64,000 bases of DNA from Arthrobacter alpinus. Lineage in GTDB: Bacteria; Actinomycetota; Actinomycetes; Actinomycetales; Micrococcaceae. A program made the position numbers and the translations under genes. A model generated the notes under the pieces. It was not told the origin of the DNA. It did no database searches and was given only the letters and a program-made list of their open reading frames with translations. Of this stretch, positions 26,712-35,524 are shown piece after piece. How positions within the stretch are numbered: position 1 is the stretch's first letter; the number at the start of each line of letters is the position of its first letter. Where the stretch lies: contig NZ_CP012677.1 in NCBI RefSeq assembly GCF_001294625.1, positions 558,001 through 622,000 of the forward strand. Direction: 5' to 3'.

Positions 26712-28142
26712 CTACTTCGGGGCGACCGTCATGGCCAGGACGTCCAGACCCTTGTCCAGCTGCTCAAGGGTGATCTCGCCGCGGTCAACAAACCCCAGAG
26801 CCAGGACTGCTTCACGGATGGTCAGACCCTCTGCGATGGCGTGCTTGGCGATCTTGGAACCGTTCTCGTAGCCGATGTACTTGTTCAGCGGGGTCACGAT
26901 GGACGGTGAAGCCTCGGCCAGGAAGCGGGCGCGCTCAACGTTGGCGGTGAGGCCGTCGATCATCTTGTCGGCCATGATCCGCGAGGTGTTGGTCAGCAGG
27001 CGGATGGACTGCAACAGGTTCGCGGCCATGACCGGGATGCCCACGTTCAGCTCAAACGCGCCGTTCGTGGAGGACAGTGCGATCGTGGTGTCATTGCCGA
27101 TGACTTGGGCTGCGACCATGATGGCGGCCTCGGAGATGACCGGGTTGACCTTGCCGGGCATGATCGAGGAGCCGGGCTGCAGGTCGGGGATGTTGATTTC
27201 GCCCAGGCCCGTGTTGGGGCCGGAGCCCAGCCAGCGCAGGTCGTTGTTGATCTTCATGATCGAGTAGGCGATGGTGCGCAGCTGGCCGGAGGCTTCGATG
27301 AGGCCGTCGCGGTTCGCCTGGGCCTCGAAGTGGTTGCGGGCCTCGGTCAGCGGCAGGCCGGTGTCCTGCGCCAGCAAGGCGATCACGCGCTGGGGGAATC
27401 CGGCAGGGGTATTGATGCCGGTGCCCACGGCGGTACCGCCCAGGGGGACCTCGGCAACGCGGGGCAGTGCCGACTCGACGCGCTCGATGCCGTAGCGGAT
27501 CTGCGCTGCGTAGCCGCCAAATTCCTGGCCGAGCGTGACGGGAGTGGCATCCATCAGGTGGGTTCGCCCGGACTTCACGACAGTGGCGAACTCGGCTTCC
27601 TTGCGCTCCAGCGACTCGGCCAGGTAGGCCAGAGCCGGGATCAGGTTGTTGATCAGCGCGGAGGTGGCGGCCACGTGGACGGAGGTCGGGAAGACGTCGT
27701 TGGAGGACTGCGAGGCGTTGACGTGGTCGTTGGGGTGGACCACCTTTTCGGAGCCGGCAGCCACGAGGGCGCGGTTGGCCAAGGACGCCAGGACCTCGTT
27801 CATGTTCATGTTCGAGGACGTCCCAGAGCCCGTCTGGAACACGTCGATGGGGAAGTCGCCGTCAAAGTTGCCAGCAGCCACCTGGTCGGCCGCGGCCTCA
27901 ATGGCCCGGGCCAGCTCGGCATCCAGGACGCCGAGCTCGGCGTTGGTGGTGGCGGCGGCCTTCTTGATGCGGGCCAGGGCCGCAATGTGGGCCGGCTCCA
28001 GCGTCATGCCCGAGATTGGGAAGTTCTCCACCGCGCGCTGGGTCTGTGCGCTGTACAGGGCGTTGGCCGGAACCCGGACCTCGCCCATCGTGTCGTGTTC
28101 AATCCGGAATTCTTGTGCGTTAGCCGCGGCTGTATCAGTCAT
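26712..28142 (-). CDS. fumC: Class II fumarate hydratase
   Basis: A 476-residue iron-independent fumarase of the aspartase/fumarase superfamily that interconverts fumarate and malate in the TCA cycle. The superfamily signature [12 protein letters not shown] is intact. The substrate-binding [14 protein letters not shown] and SSNDVFPTS motifs and the catalytic-histidine region [18 protein letters not shown] are also intact. The ATG at 28142 is preferred over 28154 because TATGGT lies seven bases upstream, as expected for a leaderless message. Order fumC-(carbonic anhydrase)-DUF4245-glpX resembles Rv1098c-Rv1100, with the carbonic anhydrase inserted. Confidence 0.96.
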   Translation of the reverse strand: MTDTAAANAQEFRIEHDTMGEVRVPANALYSAQTQRAVENFPISGMTLEPAHIAALARIKKAAATTNAELGVLDAELARAIEAAADQVAAGNFDGDFPIDVFQTGSGTSSNMNMNEVLASLANRALVAAGSEKVVHPNDHVNASQSSNDVFPTSVHVAATSALINNLIPALAYLAESLERKEAEFATVVKSGRTHLMDATPVTLGQEFGGYAAQIRYGIERVESALPRVAEVPLGGTAVGTGINTPAGFPQRVIALLAQDTGLPLTEARNHFEAQANRDGLIEASGQLRTIAYSIMKINNDLRWLGSGPNTGLGEINIPDLQPGSSIMPGKVNPVISEAAIMVAAQVIGNDTTIALSSTNGAFELNVGIPVMAANLLQSIRLLTNTSRIMADKMIDGLTANVERARFLAEASPSIVTPLNKYIGYENGSKIAKHAIAEGLTIREAVLALGFVDRGEITLEQLDKGLDVLAMTVAPK

Positions 28143-28149
28143 GCTTCCA

Positions 28150-28155
28150 ACCATA
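28150..28155 (-). promoter_or_regulatory. -10 box TATGGT for leaderless fumC transcript
   Basis: On the minus strand TATGGT is followed by 7 nt and then ATG at 28142. Confidence 0.55.
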
Positions 28156-28196
28156 TCGCCGGTGTGGGCGCAGCCAAAAACTTTTGCCCTTTATCA

Positions 28197-28243
28197 GGGG
28201 ATGGGCAACGCCGGAAGCTTTAGTTCCGCCGCCGCCCATCCCC
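28197..28243 (-). terminator. Hairpin between the carbonic anhydrase gene and fumC
   Basis: GGGGATGGGC (28197-28206) pairs with GCCCATCCCC (28234-28243), with an inner CGGAA/TTCCG stem. It lies 14 bp after the carbonic anhydrase stop on the minus strand and probably separates it from fumC. Confidence 0.6.
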
Positions 28244-28256
28244 GCGCGGGGAGTGC

Positions 28257-28916
28257 TTAGAAGCCGATCGAACCGTTGCTGTAGACGAGGTCGGCGCGGC
28301 CGTCGTTGAGTCGGTAGGTCAGGCCCACGACGGCGGCGCGCCCGCGGGTGACGGCGCCGGCGATGATGGGGGAGTTCTCCACCAGGCGGGCGGCCGTCTG
28401 CTTGACGTGTTCTTCCACCATGGCGTTGACGTCGCTGTCCTTGTCCTTGCGCAGGGAGGTCAGAACGGACGGTGTGATGCGTTCGACCAGGTCGCGGATG
28501 AAGCCGGCGGGCATCTTGCCGGTAGCGACGGCGTTCTTCGTGGCCGTCACGGCCCCGCAGCTGTCGTGGCCCAAGACCACAATGAGGGGCACATCCAGGT
28601 ACTCCACGCCGTACTCGAGCGAGCCAAGGGCGGTGTTGTCAATGACGTGGCCGGCGGTACGGACCACGAAGGCGTCGCCCAACCCCAGGTCGAAAATGAT
28701 CTCAGCGGCCAGGCGGGAGTCCGCGCAACCAAAGATCATCACGAAGGGGTGCTGGGTGGACATCAGGGAGGCGCGGCGTGCGGCGTCCTGGTTGGGGTGG
28801 TTGGAATTTCCCTCCACAAACCGGGCGTTGCCGGCCATCAGTGTTGACCAAGCCGCCGAGGGGGTGTGGGGGTGGGTTGCAATTGCGTTGATGTTGCCGT
28901 CTTCGCCGCCAGTCAT
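28257..28916 (-). CDS. Beta-class carbonic anhydrase
   Basis: A 219-residue zinc enzyme that interconverts CO2 and bicarbonate. The zinc ligands are Cys64 (GCADSR, with the Asp66-Arg68 dyad), His117 and Cys120 (GHDSCGA). This is the full type I beta-carbonic anhydrase set, so the enzyme should be active. There is no signal peptide, so it is cytoplasmic, supplying bicarbonate for carboxylations. Its ATG overlaps the stop of the DUF4245 gene by four bases, so it is the second gene of that operon. Confidence 0.93.
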   Translation of the reverse strand: MTGGEDGNINAIATHPHTPSAAWSTLMAGNARFVEGNSNHPNQDAARRASLMSTQHPFVMIFGCADSRLAAEIIFDLGLGDAFVVRTAGHVIDNTALGSLEYGVEYLDVPLIVVLGHDSCGAVTATKNAVATGKMPAGFIRDLVERITPSVLTSLRKDKDSDVNAMVEEHVKQTAARLVENSPIIAGAVTRGRAAVVGLTYRLNDGRADLVYSNGSIGF

Positions 28917-29533
28917 TTTGCGTCCTTCGTTACGTGGTCAGAGGAGGTGGTTGGGGACTGCACAGTCTTGGTCGTGGCGGCCGCAAGAACATCAAATTCC
29001 TTGAAGTCAGCAGTTCCGGTCAAGACGGTGGTGACCCCGCCGCTTGTCAGCACCAGGCTGCGGTCCCCTTTAGGTTTATCACGCAGTTCCCACGTATGTC
29101 CGGCAATGTTGCGTGTCCCTGTCACAGGGGCGTTCTGCGCTTGCGTGGACGTCCAGGTGGGATTGGCCGAGGATGACTGCTTCAGGGCAATGAAAGTGTT
29201 GGCGCCCGTCACGAATCCCACGTCCCAGAATGCCACGCCGTCGGTGCCGGCCCCGTTCCACCGCGCATAGTTGGCGTACCAGCCCTCAGGTAGGACCGGG
29301 GCCGACGGCGTGAACCCGGCAGTGTCGGCTGCGTGGGCTGAAATGGCGGCCACATCAACGGTCTGCCGGTAGGTCTCGGCCTTTTGCTGCGGATTTAGCC
29401 ACACTATGACCAGGACGATGGCCACTGTGGACAGCATGGCCAGCAACATGCCGATGATGGACGCATTGGCGCGTTTTGCCGCAGCAGCTGCGATCACGGG
29501 CTTGACGGGGATGTTTTGCGGGGATTCACTCAC
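28913..29533 (-). CDS. DUF4245 domain-containing membrane-anchored protein
   Basis: 206 residues. A basic N-terminus and one helix (about residues 24-46) are followed by an extracytoplasmic domain with the family's LPEGWYANYARWN and GTRNIAGHTWELRD motifs. The C-terminus ends in a charged tail. Function is unknown, but the gene lies divergent from glpX in many Actinobacteria, including M. tuberculosis. GTG start. It is translationally coupled to the carbonic anhydrase gene. Confidence 0.85.
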   Translation of the reverse strand: MSESPQNIPVKPVIAAAAAKRANASIIGMLLAMLSTVAIVLVIVWLNPQQKAETYRQTVDVAAISAHAADTAGFTPSAPVLPEGWYANYARWNGAGTDGVAFWDVGFVTGANTFIALKQSSSANPTWTSTQAQNAPVTGTRNIAGHTWELRDKPKGDRSLVLTSGGVTTVLTGTADFKEFDVLAAATTKTVQSPTTSSDHVTKDAK

Positions 29534-29603
29534 GGCTTCATTGTCCCAGAAATGTTGTCCCGCTGCGCCGTGTCACAGCTCACCATGTTTAAGTCAGCTT
29601 TAG

Positions 29604-29672
29604 GACGGTGCACGGAGGCGTTCCTCTATGATGAATGAAGTAGGTGACCATATGGGAGGGGCGTGCACCGTC
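29604..29672 (+). promoter_or_regulatory. glpX promoter region with flanking inverted repeat
   Basis: TATGAT at 29627-29632 is a good -10 box for glpX. It is bracketed by an exact 11-bp inverted repeat, GACGGTGCACG (29604-29614) and CGTGCACCGTC (29662-29672), which could be an operator or an mRNA-leader hairpin. Confidence 0.5.
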
Positions 29673-29715
29673 GCACGCGATGACCCGATGCCTACTTTGA
29701 AAATGAGGTTTTCAC

Positions 29716-30753
29716 GTGGTTGATAAAGCAACACAGGCAGACTATTCACAGTTGTCCCCCAACCTTGCCGTGGGTGACGACGAACCAGATCGCAACCTGG
29801 CCCTGGAACTGGTGCGTGTCACCGAGGCCGCGGCCATCGCCGGAGGCCACTGGGTTGGGTTCGGCGAAAAAAACTTGGCCGACGGCGCAGCAGTTGACGC
29901 CATGCGTTCATTGCTCTCAACAGTCCACTTCAACGGCGTGGTGGTCATTGGTGAGGGCGAAAAAGATGAAGCCCCCATGCTCTTCAACGGCGAAGTGGTT
30001 GGTGACGGCTCAGGACCGGAGTGCGACGTTGCGGTGGACCCGATCGACGGCACCCGCCTGACCGCCATGGGCATCAACAACGCCCTTGCCGTGCTGGCAG
30101 TGGCCGAACGCGGCACTATGTTTGACCCCTCAGCCGTGTTCTACATGGAGAAGCTCGTTACGGGCCCGGAAGCCGCCGACATGGTGGATCTGCGTCTGCC
30201 AGTCAAACAAAACCTGCACCTGATAGCCAAGGCTAAGGGTGTCAAAATCAACCAGCTCACCGTCATGGTCCTTGATCGCGACCGCCACCAGCCGCTGATC
30301 CAGGAGATCCGTGATGCTGGCGCCCGCACCAAGATCATCCTGGACGGCGACGTTGCCGGGGCCATTGCAGCAGCCCGCGAAGGTACCGGCGTTGACGCGC
30401 TCATGGGTATCGGCGGCACGCCCGAAGGCATTGTTGCAGCATGCGCCATCAAGACCTTGGGCGGAGTCATCCAGGGCCGCCTGTGGCCCACGAGCGATGA
30501 GGAAAAGCAGAAGGCAATCGACGCCGGACACGACCTGGACCGTGTGCTCTCCACCAACGACCTCGTCACCAGTGACAACTGCTACTTTGCCGCGACAGGC
30601 ATCACCGACGGCGACCTCCTCAGGGGTGTGCGCTACGACAAGGGCCGCGTCCTGACCCAGTCAATCGTGATGCGCTCCAAGTCAGGGACCATCCGTTTCG
30701 TCGACGGCGAGCACCAGGGCGCCAAGTGGGAGACGTACGCCCGCCGATCCTAA
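29716..30753 (+). CDS. glpX: Class II fructose-1,6-bisphosphatase
   Basis: A 345-residue GlpX-type phosphatase that hydrolyses fructose-1,6-bisphosphate in gluconeogenesis. The metal-binding motif ECDVAVDPIDGTRL lies near residue 97 with the upstream GEGEKDEAPM acidic cluster. The GIGGTPEGIVAACAIK motif is in the second half. This is the main FBPase of Actinobacteria. GTG start, with TGAGG upstream and a -10 box about 85 bp away, so this message has a leader, unlike many neighbours. It is divergent from DUF4245. Confidence 0.95.
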   Translation: MVDKATQADYSQLSPNLAVGDDEPDRNLALELVRVTEAAAIAGGHWVGFGEKNLADGAAVDAMRSLLSTVHFNGVVVIGEGEKDEAPMLFNGEVVGDGSGPECDVAVDPIDGTRLTAMGINNALAVLAVAERGTMFDPSAVFYMEKLVTGPEAADMVDLRLPVKQNLHLIAKAKGVKINQLTVMVLDRDRHQPLIQEIRDAGARTKIILDGDVAGAIAAAREGTGVDALMGIGGTPEGIVAACAIKTLGGVIQGRLWPTSDEEKQKAIDAGHDLDRVLSTNDLVTSDNCYFAATGITDGDLLRGVRYDKGRVLTQSIVMRSKSGTIRFVDGEHQGAKWETYARRS

Positions 30754-30765
30754 CCGGTGATCGAT

Positions 30766-30860
30766 CCGGCCCGGTTTCGCCGAGGGCGGGGCCAACCCGC
30801 GTGGACGGTGTATCTTGTCGGTGCGTTCGCGGGTTGGCCCCGTTCTGGCGAAATGGCCGG
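30766..30860. terminator. Long imperfect inverted repeat after glpX
   Basis: Arm 30766-30801 pairs with 30828-30860. The inner 15 bp are perfect (CGGGGCCAACCCGCG and its complement) and the outer part has wobbles and a bulge. It starts 13 bp after the glpX stop; the 26-nt loop is larger than in a standard terminator. Confidence 0.55.
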
Positions 30861-30915
30861 AAAACGTCGGGCCGCCGCCGGAGGTGGGGCACACCGGGCC
30901 GGTGCCGGCAGCCGG

Positions 30916-30921
30916 TAGGGT
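30916..30921 (+). promoter_or_regulatory. -10 box TAGGGT for leaderless FemAB transcript
   Basis: TAGGGT, 6 nt, then ATG at 30928. Confidence 0.55.
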
Positions 30922-30927
30922 TGAAGC

Positions 30928-31935
30928 ATGACCTTGAACGTTGTGCCTTGCCATGTCCGCGAACAGTGGGATTCCGCCGTCAACACTCACCAGGGGCACC
31001 CCATGCAGCTTTGGGGTTGGGGCGAAACGAAGGCGGCACACAATTGGAGTGTCGACCGTGTTCTGGTCAACGACGACGCAGGGAAGCTGGTGGGGTCCGC
31101 CCAGATCCTGGTGCGTAAGCTGCCCTTCCCGTTCCGCTCGCTCGCGTACCTGGCGAGGGGACCACAGGCAGCGCCGGGCCAGGAGATTCAGGTGTTGACC
31201 GCCGTCGCACAGTATGTCCAGAACGTGCACAAGTCCGTTGCGTTGAGCATTGAACCGGACTGGGCCGAGGGTACGGTCGCCGTGGCGGCGCTTCCGGCCA
31301 CCGGGTGGCAGCGCAGCCAGAGCACGATCTTGATTCCGCGCACACTGATTTTGGACCTGAACCGCAGCGAGGACGAGTTGCTGGGCGCCATGTCGAAGAA
31401 GACGCGCCAGTACATTCGCAAGTCGGGCCGGGAGGCACTGGACTACCGTGCCGTGAGCGCCGCGGAGCTCCCGCAGTGCCTGGCCGTGTACAAGGAAACC
31501 GCTGCACGTGCCGATTTTGGTATCCATGCCGACGACTACTACCTGGACATCTTCAACAACCTGGGCGCCGGGTCGCCCGTATATGCCGCCTTTGATGGCG
31601 AAACCGTGGTGGCGTTTCTGTGGCTGGCCGCCAGCGGGGCGACGGCGTTCGAGCTGTACGGCGGCATGAACGAGACCGGCGGCAACCTGAAAGCCAACTT
31701 CTCGCTCAAATGGCTGGCCATCCAGGAGATGAAGGCCCGCGGGGTTGCCCGCTACGACTTCAACGGGCTGCTCAATGACGGGGTGTCGAAGTTCAAGTTT
31801 GGCTTTGCCGACCATGAGGACCTGTTGGCGGGGACTTGGGATAAGGGGCTCTCACCGTGGTACCCGGTTTTCGCCAAGGCGTTGCCCACAGCCCGCAAGG
31901 CTATGCGAAAGGCTCGCGGCCTGATCAAGCGGTAG
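30928..31935 (+). CDS. FemAB-family peptidoglycan interpeptide-bridge aminoacyltransferase
   Basis: A 335-residue protein with two GNAT-like halves typical of Fem/MurM enzymes. Visible blocks are LVGSAQILVRKLPF in domain 1 and, in domain 2, YGGMNETGGNLKANFSLKW followed by YDFNGLLNDGVSKFKFGF. Fem enzymes add amino acids from aminoacyl-tRNA to the stem-peptide lysine of lipid II on the inner face of the membrane, building the interpeptide bridge. The number and identity of added residues cannot be predicted. ATG 30928 is supported by a leaderless promoter. It is divergent in function from, but close to, other wall genes (manA, LCP). Confidence 0.88.
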   Translation: MTLNVVPCHVREQWDSAVNTHQGHPMQLWGWGETKAAHNWSVDRVLVNDDAGKLVGSAQILVRKLPFPFRSLAYLARGPQAAPGQEIQVLTAVAQYVQNVHKSVALSIEPDWAEGTVAVAALPATGWQRSQSTILIPRTLILDLNRSEDELLGAMSKKTRQYIRKSGREALDYRAVSAAELPQCLAVYKETAARADFGIHADDYYLDIFNNLGAGSPVYAAFDGETVVAFLWLAASGATAFELYGGMNETGGNLKANFSLKWLAIQEMKARGVARYDFNGLLNDGVSKFKFGFADHEDLLAGTWDKGLSPWYPVFAKALPTARKAMRKARGLIKR

Positions 31936-32016
31936 CTGCCGCGTCCACTTCGCAGCGCACGCCCCAAGAGACGCTATTGGGGCGTGTGCTGGCGCGTCTT
32001 GGCCGGTGGGAACGCG

Positions 32017-33261
32017 CTAGCCGGCAACGGTGACGGCGAAGACCACGGAAGTCTCCCCGGCGGCATTCGCGTGGGGGTGGACCATGACGGGGTTCTCCGC
32101 GGCCGGTACGAAAACGCTCCCGCCACGGGGCAGCACCATGTCGCCGCGCGGGGAGTCCAACAGAACCGAACCCGATATGGCTAGCACCAACAGCGGCCCG
32201 TTTTGTACCAGTGGGACAGGCTCGGAACCGGCAGAAATTTCCAGCCGCTGCAACGCAAACTCGGCGAAGGGCGGCTCCCACACGTGTTGACCCAAGGACG
32301 TGGTGCGGGTGGGGACAAACGGAACAGCCGTGGACGCGAATTCCACGGTCTCCAACAGTTCCGGCGTATCCACATGCTTGCCCGTCAGGCCACCGCGCAG
32401 CACGTTATCGGAGGAGGCCATGACCTCCAGGCCCAGCCCGGAGAGGTAAGCGTGGATGTTTCCGGCCGGCAGGAACACCGCCTGCCCGGGCGCCAGGGAG
32501 ATGCGGTTCAACAGCAAGGAGATCAGCACACCGGGATCGCCGGGGTATTGGTTGGAAAGCTCGACGACGGTGCGCAGCGACGCGTCCAGCCCGCCTTCCG
32601 GGGCACGGGCCAGGGCTGCGGCTGCGACGGTCACGAGCTCGCTGGCGTGGGCACCACCGTCGATCAAGGCCTCAAAGGCGCGGCGGATCACCAGGGGCTC
32701 GGCAATGCGCGAGTTCAAGGTCATGGTCAGTTCCGACAGGAGCGCCGGCACTAGGACTCCTGCCGCGGTGATGGCGTCGGCCACCGAGCGGAAGAGGTCA
32801 GCGGACTCTGCGCAGGGCCGGAACCCGCACAAGGCCTCAAAGTTGCTCAGGGCAAAGAGCATTTCCGGTTTGTGGTTCTCGTCCTTGTAATTGCGGTGCT
32901 CGGCGTCCCTGGCCACGCCGGCGGACTCCTCATCCGCGAATCGTGTCCGGGCCCTCTCCAGCGTCGGGTGCACCTGCAACGACAGTGCCTTGTCTGCGGC
33001 AAGGAGCTTGGCCAGGAACGGCAGCCTGGCCCCAAAAGCTGCCAGGGCGTCCTCTCCCAGCATGCTGTGAGGGTGCGCGGAAATGAGCTCATCCAAGGCG
33101 ACCGGGCCATCCGGTGTCAACGCGACGGATGGGGAATCCGGGTGCGCACCCATCCACAACTCGGCCTCGGGCCCACCGCTGGGGGTGGTGCCCAACAGTT
33201 CTGCGATCGCTGTGGCGGAACCCCAGGGGTAGTCACGCATGACATTGGTCAGTGCAAACAT
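32017..33261 (-). CDS. manA: Mannose-6-phosphate isomerase, class I
   Basis: A 414-residue zinc isomerase interconverting fructose-6-phosphate and mannose-6-phosphate. The N-terminal RDYPWGS motif and the zinc-site blocks SLQVHPTLE and DENHKPEM are intact, as is GNIHAYLSGLGLEVMASSDN. ATG 33261 has GAGGAGA eight bases upstream; an upstream in-frame start at 33297 was rejected. The product would feed GDP-mannose for wall glycans and the protein O-mannosyltransferase at 51-52 kb. The partner phosphomannomutase gene, usually nearby in Actinobacteria, is not in the window. Confidence 0.94.
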   Translation of the reverse strand: MFALTNVMRDYPWGSATAIAELLGTTPSGGPEAELWMGAHPDSPSVALTPDGPVALDELISAHPHSMLGEDALAAFGARLPFLAKLLAADKALSLQVHPTLERARTRFADEESAGVARDAEHRNYKDENHKPEMLFALSNFEALCGFRPCAESADLFRSVADAITAAGVLVPALLSELTMTLNSRIAEPLVIRRAFEALIDGGAHASELVTVAAAALARAPEGGLDASLRTVVELSNQYPGDPGVLISLLLNRISLAPGQAVFLPAGNIHAYLSGLGLEVMASSDNVLRGGLTGKHVDTPELLETVEFASTAVPFVPTRTTSLGQHVWEPPFAEFALQRLEISAGSEPVPLVQNGPLLVLAISGSVLLDSPRGDMVLPRGGSVFVPAAENPVMVHPHANAAGETSVVFAVTVAG

Positions 33262-33339
33262 TTTCTCTCCTCGTGGTTGGAAGACCGAACCGCACACCTG
33301 CAGTTTTTGGTGCCTGAAAGCTGTTGAACCCGCCGGGGA

Positions 33340-34941
33340 CTACCCCGCCGAGCAGGTGCCGTTGTTGTCCAGGAGTGCGCTCAACATGACGGCGTCGCCG
33401 TTGATGGCCAGCTGCTGAAGGTACTTCTCTGTGATGACAGGTGCGTCAGTGGTCGGGGCCGGTGCCTGCCCGGCCGGGGGCGCAGCGTCACCGGGTGTCC
33501 CGGCGTCGCCCGGCGCAGGTGCCGGCGCAGGTGCCGCGGGGTCCGGTGCCGCCGGAGTGGCAGCAACAGGGTTCAGCAGCCCCTTCACTCGCTGGTGAAT
33601 GACATCAAAGTCTGGGTAGGTGGAAAACTCGATGGGGAAGTCCGGCGGGCCGATGGTCAGGCGGGCCAACGGGTGGCCCTTGGCTTTGAGCGCCAGGGAG
33701 ACGAAGCTGCCCAGCTGCCCGGCGGGGATGTCGGATTCGATGACCTTGGAGCCGGCATCGGCAATGCTGTTGAACTTGGTTAGCACGGTGGCCGGATCCA
33801 TCTGCTTGAGCATGGCGGCCTGGATGCATTGCTGGCGTTGGCTACGGGCGTACTCCAGCACCCACTCGCGCGAACGGGCATACCAGAGTGCGTGATATCC
33901 GTCGAGCTTTTGCACACCCGGGGCGATCCAGCCTGTGGGCGGCAGGTGGTTGCCGGTCCCGTTGGGGTCATCGCCGCTGATGGGAACCCAGCCGCCAGCA
34001 TTGATGGTGACCCCGCCCAGGGCATCGATCAGCGAGGAAAACCCTGCCATGTCAACGAGCACATAGCCTTGGACGGTCAAGCCAAGAATGCCGCCGGCCG
34101 CATCCATCATGGCTGCGGCGCCCGGATCCGCGGCGTTGGGGTAAAGGTCCTTGTGGTTGTTGGTGACATCGGTGTACAGGAAGTTGATGATGCACTCGTC
34201 ACCGCAGTTGTAACCGTCCGGGTACACGCCCCACAGCGGTGATTTGGGGGAGAACTGCGCATTTTGCAGGTTGCGCGGAATGCTGATGGTGGCGGACGTG
34301 CCGGTCTTGGCATCCACGCTGACCACCATGATGGAGTCGGGGCGCCGTCCGGAGCGGTCCGCGCCGGCGTCACCGCCCATCACCAGGAAGTTGTAGCGGC
34401 CATCCACCGGCGCCATGTCCGGGCCGCTGGCAAAGATGTCGGTGATCGCGTTGCGCCCCGAGTTGATCAGGAACGCCCCGTATCCCAGGGAACCGCTGGT
34501 GAGTACCATGAGCACCACCAGCGCCCCGCCCACCAGCCCGCGCATACCCGGGGCCAGCAACGCGGGCCGAATGATCTTGAGCGTGTTCAAGAACATGAAC
34601 GCCCACCCCACTGCCACGGCGGCCAGCACCACGATGATCAGCAAGGAGGTGACGGGGTTGGTGAACAGGTTCAGCAGTGTTTCACGTTGCACCACGGCCA
34701 GCACGACGGCGGCGATCACCAAAGCCCACACGGTCAGTGTGCAGCGCAGGGCCAGGCGACCCAGACGCTTGTTACCGGCAACTATCTGGGCGGCACCGGG
34801 CAGCACCAGGGTCAGCAGCAGCAGCAAAAAGGCTCGTTTGGAACGCACGGGGGCGGGGGCTGACTCCGGGTAGCGGACAGGGTTCGTCAACACGGGCGGC
34901 CGGTTGGAGGCACGCGTTACCTTGGGGCTGCTGAAGCTCAT
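33340..34941 (-). CDS. LCP (LytR-CpsA-Psr) family wall-polymer ligase
   Basis: A 533-residue protein. The N-terminal 140 residues hold about four hydrophobic helices, more than the single helix of most LCP proteins. The LCP domain spans about 185-430, with GRRPDSIMVVSVD, the pyrophosphate-binding arginines in SIPRNLQ and RSREWVLEYARSQRQQ, and YVLVDMAGFSSLIDALGGV. A linker of Pro/Ala repeats (about 460-500) and a short cysteine-ending domain follow. LCP enzymes attach undecaprenyl-linked glycopolymers to peptidoglycan outside the cell. It starts 9 bp after purE on the same strand, so it is in the purK-purE-LCP transcript. Confidence 0.9.
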   Translation of the reverse strand: MSFSSPKVTRASNRPPVLTNPVRYPESAPAPVRSKRAFLLLLLTLVLPGAAQIVAGNKRLGRLALRCTLTVWALVIAAVVLAVVQRETLLNLFTNPVTSLLIIVVLAAVAVGWAFMFLNTLKIIRPALLAPGMRGLVGGALVVLMVLTSGSLGYGAFLINSGRNAITDIFASGPDMAPVDGRYNFLVMGGDAGADRSGRRPDSIMVVSVDAKTGTSATISIPRNLQNAQFSPKSPLWGVYPDGYNCGDECIINFLYTDVTNNHKDLYPNAADPGAAAMMDAAGGILGLTVQGYVLVDMAGFSSLIDALGGVTINAGGWVPISGDDPNGTGNHLPPTGWIAPGVQKLDGYHALWYARSREWVLEYARSQRQQCIQAAMLKQMDPATVLTKFNSIADAGSKVIESDIPAGQLGSFVSLALKAKGHPLARLTIGPPDFPIEFSTYPDFDVIHQRVKGLLNPVAATPAAPDPAAPAPAPAPGDAGTPGDAAPPAGQAPAPTTDAPVITEKYLQQLAINGDAVMLSALLDNNGTCSAG

Positions 34942-34950
34942 ATGGGTGCC

Positions 34951-35514
34951 CTACCGCGGCCCGGCCGGGACTGACAGCGGATAATTTACCGTGGCCTTCT
35001 CACGCAGGGCGGCGCCCTTGGCGCAGGCCTGGTCGTTGAGGCTTTGGGCGAAGTTCGCCAGTTTGCCGGCAAGGGTCGCCGCCAGCTCATCGGTGCCCGA
35101 CGCGAGGATGCGCACGGCCAGTAGTCCGGCGTTGCGGGCACCGCCAATGGAGACGGTGGCCACGGGAACGCCGGCGGGCATCTGCACAATGGAGAGCAGT
35201 GAATCCATGCCGTCCAAGGTCTTCAACGGGACCGGGACCCCCACCACGGGCAGTGTGGTGACCGAGGCGAGCATGCCAGGCAGGTGTGCGGCGCCCCCGG
35301 CCCCGGCAATGATGACGCGGATGCCGCGGGCGGCGGAGTTGCTGCCGTACGCGATCATTTCGGTGGGCATGCGGTGCGCGGAGACCACGTCGGTCTCAAA
35401 GGGGATGCCGAATTCGGACAGGGCGGCGGCGGCGGCCTCCATCACCGGCCAGTCCGAATCTGAGCCCATCACAAGGCCAACCAGCGGTTTCTGGGGGGAG
35501 GAAATTTCGTTCAT
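34951..35514 (-). CDS. purE: 5-(carboxyamino)imidazole ribonucleotide mutase
   Basis: A 187-residue class I PurE that moves the carboxyl group of N5-CAIR to C4 in purine synthesis. The GSDSDWPVM phosphate loop and the catalytic SAHRMP motif are near the N-terminus. The glycine-rich [12 protein letters not shown] motif lies near residue 83. ATG 35514 has AAAGGA eight bases upstream; the frame continues upstream into purK and was trimmed. It begins 10 bp after the purK stop, and the two act in sequence. Confidence 0.96.
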   Translation of the reverse strand: MNEISSPQKPLVGLVMGSDSDWPVMEAAAAALSEFGIPFETDVVSAHRMPTEMIAYGSNSAARGIRVIIAGAGGAAHLPGMLASVTTLPVVGVPVPLKTLDGMDSLLSIVQMPAGVPVATVSIGGARNAGLLAVRILASGTDELAATLAGKLANFAQSLNDQACAKGAALREKATVNYPLSVPAGPR

Positions 35515-35524
35515 GGTGGTTCCT

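Noticed and set aside
30682..31815. A 377-codon minus-strand frame opposite the FemAB gene
   Set aside because: Antisense shadow; no start signal or recognisable motif, and it runs through the glpX hairpin.
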